The translations under genes and the position numbers were made by a program. Below the pieces are notes generated by a model. That model did no database searches. It had not been told where the DNA came from and worked only from the letters and a program-made list of their open reading frames with translations. This document shows positions 60,240 through 64,000 of a stretch of 64,000 nt of DNA, in pieces; the first letter of the stretch is position 1, and the number at the start of each line of letters is the position of its first letter. The DNA comes from Nocardioides seonyuensis (lineage in GTDB: Bacteria > Actinomycetota > Actinomycetes > Propionibacteriales > Nocardioidaceae): assembly GCF_004683965.1 (NCBI RefSeq), contig NZ_CP038436.1, forward strand, positions 2,108,001-2,172,000, written 5' to 3'.

Positions 60240-62897
60240 TCAAGAGATTGGTTGAGGGTCTACGGGATCAAGGACCATTTCGGGCAACCATGGATTCCTA
60301 CCGGTCATGTTGCGTCGCCCCCAACAAGCAGCGGTGCCATCTGTCTTCAGTCCGCAGGTGTGCCGCTCACCGGTTGTGATGACGCGCCATGCCCCGGAGA
60401 GCGTTGTGGGCAAGCGTCGGTCTGTGACGGTGCCGTCGCCAAGCTGGCCGTCCGCATTGCCGCCCCAGCATGCAGCCAGCCCATCGGTCTCGATTCCGCA
60501 GGTGTGGTTCCACCCCGCTGCCAGAGTCGTCCAGGTTCCGGGCAGCGGAGTGGGTGCACTCTTGTTCGAGATCGTCCCGTCACCCAGCTGGCCGTCATTG
60601 TTGAGCCCCCAGCATGCGGCGGCACCGTTCGCTCGAATCCCGCACGTATGGAGCGAACCCGCCGTCACCTCCCTCCAAGATCCCGGCAGCGCGCTGGGGG
60701 TTCGACGGTCCGTATGGGTGTCGTCGCCCAGTTGGCCGAACGAGTTGTCGCCCCAACACCATGCGGTTCCGTCGGTTCGTACACCACAGGTGTGCGAGCG
60801 CCCCACGCTCAGGTTGGCCCAGGAACCCTGGATGATGGTGGGGGTCAACTTGTCCTGCAGGGTGCCATCACCCAGCTGACCGGATGCGTTGAAGCCCCAG
60901 CACGCCCCAGTTCCACCGACCTTGATGCCACATGAGTGGTACCTGCCGGCCGAGAGCGCCGACCATGTCCCGGCCAAAGTCGTGGGGGTTTCTCGACTGA
61001 TCCTGGTCCCGTCGCCGAGCTGACCGGAGGCATTGTCGCCCCAGCAACCGGCGCTTGAGTCGCTCTTTATTGCGCAGGTGTGCCTTGTGCCCATGGCGAA
61101 ACCGGTCCAGTCGCCGTCCAGTGTCGGGGGTAGAGGTGTGGGTACGGAGTAACCGGCCCATGTCCCGCTTCCCAACTGGCCTCCCACACCGCTACCCCAA
61201 CAGGAGGCAGTCGCATCAGTGTGCAGCCCGCAGGTGTGCTCTGCGCCGGCCATGATCGTGGTCCATGACTTCGGTAGGTCGACGGGGGTGGCCTGGACTG
61301 TTGGACGGCCGTCGCCGAGTTGTCCATCGACATTGCGACCCCAACACATGGCTCTGCCTTCAGACGTCACGCCGCATGAGTGGCTCCCGCCCGCTGTGAC
61401 GCTGACCCAAGCCCCTTCAATTTCGCTTGGCGACTGATGCGAAGCCTGTGAGCCGTTGCCAAGTTCTCCCGAGGTGCCGGCACCCCAACAAGAAGCTCGA
61501 CCGTCGGAATGCACTCCGCACGTGTGGCTGCGTGAGTCAGACCCGCCGACGCTGATCGTGGCCCACGATCCGGGAACGGGCTGCGGGACGAGTCGGTCCG
61601 TTGTCGTTCCGTCACCCAACTGGCCGTTCTCGTTGGAACCCCAACACTCGGCTGTGCCGTCGCTGTGGACTCCGCATGTCTGCGGAAGACCGGAGGCGCT
61701 GGCCGTCACGCTCACCCAGGTCCCCGGAAGAGCGGTGGGCTTGAGTTGGGCGGTCCTGGTGCCGTCACCGAGCTGTCCGTGACTGTTGCTTCCCCAACAG
61801 GCTGCGGCCCCGCTTGTACGAACCCCGCATGTGTATCCGGCACCGGTGGTCAACGACCTCCAAGAACCCTCCAGGTCAGTGGGTGTGACCCGGGGGCTCG
61901 TCGTGCCGTCGCCCAGCTGGCCTGCGGAGTTGGAGCCCCAGCATGCAGCAGTTCCGTCGACGCGTACTCCGCACGTGTGAGCGGGTCCGGCGGACATCGA
62001 GTTCCACAGTCCGGGCAAGTCGGTGGGAACCAGCTTGTTCAGGGTCGTCGAATCCCCGACCTGACCGGTGCTGTTGTAACCCCAGCAGGCCGCGGAGCGA
62101 TCTGTCCGGATGCCGCAGGTGTGAGCGAACCCCGCAGTGAGGGTGAGCCACGTCCCGGGGAGCTCGGTCGGGACGGTCCGTGCGCTCGTGGTTCCGTCGC
62201 CCAACCTGCCGGAAGCGTTGCTGCCCCAGCAAGCGCCGGTGCCGTCAACGGTGACCCCGCAGGTGTGCTCACGCCCGGCAGTGAGCATCGTCCAGGTCGC
62301 GGGAGGATCGGTGGGCTCAGTGGGCGTCGCCGTCGGGGTCGCCGTAGGCGTGGAAGTCGCCGTGGGCGTGGGGGACGTCGTCGGTGGGGGCGTGGGGGAC
62401 GTCGTCGGTGTGGGAGTCGCCGTGAGCGTGGGCGGAGGTGCAGTTGTGAGAATCCTGACCGTGCGCGAGGGCGTGACGAACGGCCGGCTCCTCGGGTTGG
62501 ATCCCATGGCGGCAGTGCGCGAGCGGACTCGATAGGTGGCGGAGATGCCCTCGCTCAGACGGGTCCGGAATCGGAACTTACCTCGTCGACTGGTCCGCGA
62601 CTTCTTGAGCGTCTGCCATTGCGCCCCCGTCTTCAGCTGAAGGTGCACTTGGTGCTTGCGCCGCGGAGGGATCCAGCCCTGGAGCGTCACACGAGTTCCG
62701 GGTGTCCCCACCGTTGGAGAGAGCGACAATGTGCCCTTCGTCGGCGCTCCGACTGCGTGCTTCGGCAGTTCTGTGGTCTTCCCGGCGTCGTCCGCCTCCG
62801 CCATGAGCGGGACGACCCATGTCAGGGCCATCAGGCTGATCGCTGTCGCACTCATCCATCGCGGAGTGCCAAGTCGTGTGCGTCTTGTGCACCGCAT
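60240..62897 (-). CDS. secreted protein with 14 RCC1-like repeats
   Basis: From ATG 62897 (GGGAGGCGAGG upstream) the protein is 885 residues. A signal peptide (SATAISLMALTWVVPLM, then AEA) leads to a beta-rich domain (VTLQGWIPPRRKHQVHLQLK), then a Thr/Pro linker (PTATSTPTATPTATPTEP). Thirteen full units and one partial unit of about 48-50 residues follow, with pattern HTCGVxxDGTxACWGxNxxG then QLGDGTxxxRxxPTxLxGxW. These are RCC1-type blades; 14 would build two seven-bladed propellers. Each blade keeps a Cys pair that may form a disulfide. It precedes and is co-directional with the polymerase gene. Confidence 0.9.
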   Translation of the reverse strand: MRCTRRTRLGTPRWMSATAISLMALTWVVPLMAEADDAGKTTELPKHAVGAPTKGTLSLSPTVGTPGTRVTLQGWIPPRRKHQVHLQLKTGAQWQTLKKSRTSRRGKFRFRTRLSEGISATYRVRSRTAAMGSNPRSRPFVTPSRTVRILTTAPPPTLTATPTPTTSPTPPPTTSPTPTATSTPTATPTATPTEPTDPPATWTMLTAGREHTCGVTVDGTGACWGSNASGRLGDGTTSARTVPTELPGTWLTLTAGFAHTCGIRTDRSAACWGYNSTGQVGDSTTLNKLVPTDLPGLWNSMSAGPAHTCGVRVDGTAACWGSNSAGQLGDGTTSPRVTPTDLEGSWRSLTTGAGYTCGVRTSGAAACWGSNSHGQLGDGTRTAQLKPTALPGTWVSVTASASGLPQTCGVHSDGTAECWGSNENGQLGDGTTTDRLVPQPVPGSWATISVGGSDSRSHTCGVHSDGRASCWGAGTSGELGNGSQASHQSPSEIEGAWVSVTAGGSHSCGVTSEGRAMCWGRNVDGQLGDGRPTVQATPVDLPKSWTTIMAGAEHTCGLHTDATASCWGSGVGGQLGSGTWAGYSVPTPLPPTLDGDWTGFAMGTRHTCAIKSDSSAGCWGDNASGQLGDGTRISRETPTTLAGTWSALSAGRYHSCGIKVGGTGACWGFNASGQLGDGTLQDKLTPTIIQGSWANLSVGRSHTCGVRTDGTAWCWGDNSFGQLGDDTHTDRRTPSALPGSWREVTAGSLHTCGIRANGAAACWGLNNDGQLGDGTISNKSAPTPLPGTWTTLAAGWNHTCGIETDGLAACWGGNADGQLGDGTVTDRRLPTTLSGAWRVITTGERHTCGLKTDGTAACWGRRNMTGRNPWLPEMVLDPVDPQPIS
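62318..62436. repeat. low-complexity repeats encoding the Thr/Pro linker
   Basis: Six- to twelve-base GTCGCCGTGGGCGTG-like units alternate across this stretch, and CGTGGGGGACGTCGTCGGTG is duplicated at 62367 and 62391 (24-base period). It encodes the Thr/Pro linker of the RCC1 protein on the reverse strand and is a likely site of length variation. Confidence 0.75.
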
Positions 62898-63038
62898 GTA
62901 TGCCTCGCCTCCCACGCTCGTCCCAGGACCCTAGTCAGTGAGAAGCAGAGCGTCACGCGTGCAGACAGTCAGTGAGACGAACGTTCAACTTGATGTTCAC
63001 AGCGCGGAACCCAGCATGCGCCCGTGCTGATGTGAGCC

Positions 63039-64000
63039 ATGCTCTGCTTCATGAGTCGCGGGGGAGGTGTCACGCTGCTGACTGTCGCCGCACTTGCTGC
63101 TTTGTCGACGGGGCTCGTGGCTGGTGGCACACAGTTGGTAGCGGGGAGTTCGGACGGGCGCAACGAGACGGGCTCGGTCCGGGTGTGCGTAGGTGAGCGA
63201 GGCACGGTGGTGTCTGCCAACCGGAGCGGTCGCTGCCCTGAAGGGACAGATGCTCTTCGGATCGGGCGGCGTGGAAAACCGGGACCTGCAGGTGAGCACG
63301 GTCCGCCGGGCCGTCCGGGGGGCGCGGGTGAGGCAGGGCCCACCGGACGACCGGGGCCCTCGGGTCTCGATGGAACCGCTGGGCCAAGCGGTCCTGCTGG
63401 GTCGGTCGGACCAGCAGGGCCTCCGGGACCCGCTGGGCCAGCAGGTGCCGTGGGGCCTGCCGGGCCACTGGGCTCTCCCGGTCCAGCCGGTCCAACCGGT
63501 CCACCTGGACCTGTGGGGCCTGGGGCGCTGCCTCAGGGGTCGGGCCTGTCGACCAACCTCGACTACGGTCTCGCCGACGTCGTCATCGGCGTGGCAGGCG
63601 ATTCCACGGGGAACGACAACAACGAGTGGGTGGCGAGGATGGCCTCCACCTTCGCCTCTCGCTATCCGGAGCGGCGGGTCGAGTACGCCCTCTGGAGCGA
63701 CGCCACGCAGAACTACCCCTCGACCACCTTGCTCCAGGCAGGAGACGGTGTGTCTTCGCTGAAGGTCTACAACGGGTCCATGCCGGGCTCGGCCCTGTCC
63801 TATCACCGAGGCCGGGTGCGAGCCCTGTTCCCCGAGCACCTCGACCTATTGATCGTGAGCACGGGTCACAACTACAGATCTCAGACCGCCGAGCCCTACC
63901 TCGCCGAGATCCACGCCTTCGTCGCCGACGTGCGCGCCCTCTACCCGGACGTCGAGGTCGTCGTCTCCAGTCAGAACCCGTCGTTCTCCGACGGGTCCTG
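63039..64000 (+). CDS. secreted collagen-like protein with SGNH hydrolase domain, 5' part
   Basis: The frame from ATG 63039 (or ATG 63051; neither has a strong ribosome site) is open to the right edge, at least 320 residues. A signal-like segment ([20 protein letters not shown]) is followed by a Cys-containing stretch. Then come 27 uninterrupted Gly-x-y triplets, residues 79-159 (for example [20 protein letters not shown]), a collagen triple-helix sequence. From about residue 170 an SGNH/GDSL hydrolase begins: [18 protein letters not shown] has the catalytic Ser block, and [10 protein letters not shown] probably the Asn block. The C-terminal Asp-x-x-His lies beyond the window. Divergent from the RCC1 gene. 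Confidence 0.88.
   Translation, partial: MLCFMSRGGGVTLLTVAALAALSTGLVAGGTQLVAGSSDGRNETGSVRVCVGERGTVVSANRSGRCPEGTDALRIGRRGKPGPAGEHGPPGRPGGAGEAGPTGRPGPSGLDGTAGPSGPAGSVGPAGPPGPAGPAGAVGPAGPLGSPGPAGPTGPPGPVGPGALPQGSGLSTNLDYGLADVVIGVAGDSTGNDNNEWVARMASTFASRYPERRVEYALWSDATQNYPSTTLLQAGDGVSSLKVYNGSMPGSALSYHRGRVRALFPEHLDLLIVSTGHNYRSQTAEPYLAEIHAFVADVRALYPDVEVVVSSQNPSFSDGS

Noticed and set aside
63193..63762. Alternative forward ORF across the collagen region
   Set aside because: It lies in a different frame from the Gly-x-y triplets and the SGNH motif, and it lacks a ribosome site; the frame from 63039 explains the whole region.

Overview
The window looks like a chromosomal segment of a high-GC actinobacterium, most likely Nocardioides or another Nocardioidaceae genus. 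The evidence is very high GC at third codon positions, frequent GTG starts, many 4-base stop/start overlaps, leaderless-type starts (TAnnnT followed 6-7 bases later by ATG or GTG), and lineage genes such as mycothiol synthase mshD beside glnR, DUF3073, a leucine/valine dehydrogenase and an actinobacterial PHO box. No rRNA, prophage, transposase or CRISPR array was seen. There are four tRNA genes (Phe, Glu, Asp, Lys).

Layout. 0-20 kb is mostly core: a partial M20 peptidase, purF-purM, DUF3073, leucine dehydrogenase, a TetR regulator, a propeller-type putative glycosidase, a CrtI-type oxidoreductase, a divergent dihydropteroate synthase homologue, an SDR and an SRPBCC protein, three tRNAs, a small zincin, an operon of an anti-sigma-like ATPase with two fluoride channel subunits, a type II NADH dehydrogenase, a secreted protein, tRNA-Lys, a GGDEF protein and a cold-shock protein. 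20.8-30.9 kb is a phosphate island: mutT1-like Nudix, PHO box-pstSCAB, DUF47-pit and ppk1. It is interrupted between pstB and DUF47 by a DUF559 nuclease-like gene bracketed by two matched 52-bp palindromes. 30.9-35.4 kb holds DsrE, nitrobindin-like, Fur-family, YgfZ, MshD, GlnR and MoaD/ThiS genes. 35.4-40.2 kb has a large secreted repeat protein and a sulfur operon (DUF4395, sulfurtransferase, DUF1416) preceded by a short cysteine-containing leader ORF.

40.2-64 kb is a surface polysaccharide locus: a tyrosine autokinase/chain-length regulator, a PqqD-nucleotidyltransferase fusion with a degenerate HprK-like partner, VanZ, CapD- and CapE-type dehydratases, CapF and CapG (together predicting UDP-N-acetyl-L-fucosamine synthesis), glycosyltransferases, an acetyltransferase, a Wzx flippase, a Wzy-type polymerase, and a reverse-strand trio of PIG-L deacetylase, phosphoglycosyl transferase and sugar formyltransferase. 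The trio suggests replacement of an N-acetyl by an N-formyl group on one sugar. The locus ends with a secreted 14-repeat RCC1 protein and a divergently transcribed collagen-like/SGNH hydrolase fusion cut by the window edge. Codon composition is visibly less GC-biased from about 55.7 to 63 kb, consistent with acquired DNA.

Intergenic space carries several distinct repeat families: a 44-bp periodic array with an orientation switch, a 21-bp GGCGCC array, a 31-bp array with inverted copies, a 50-bp tandem pair, and the DUF559-flanking palindromes. All calls were made by reading the sequence; no database search was run.
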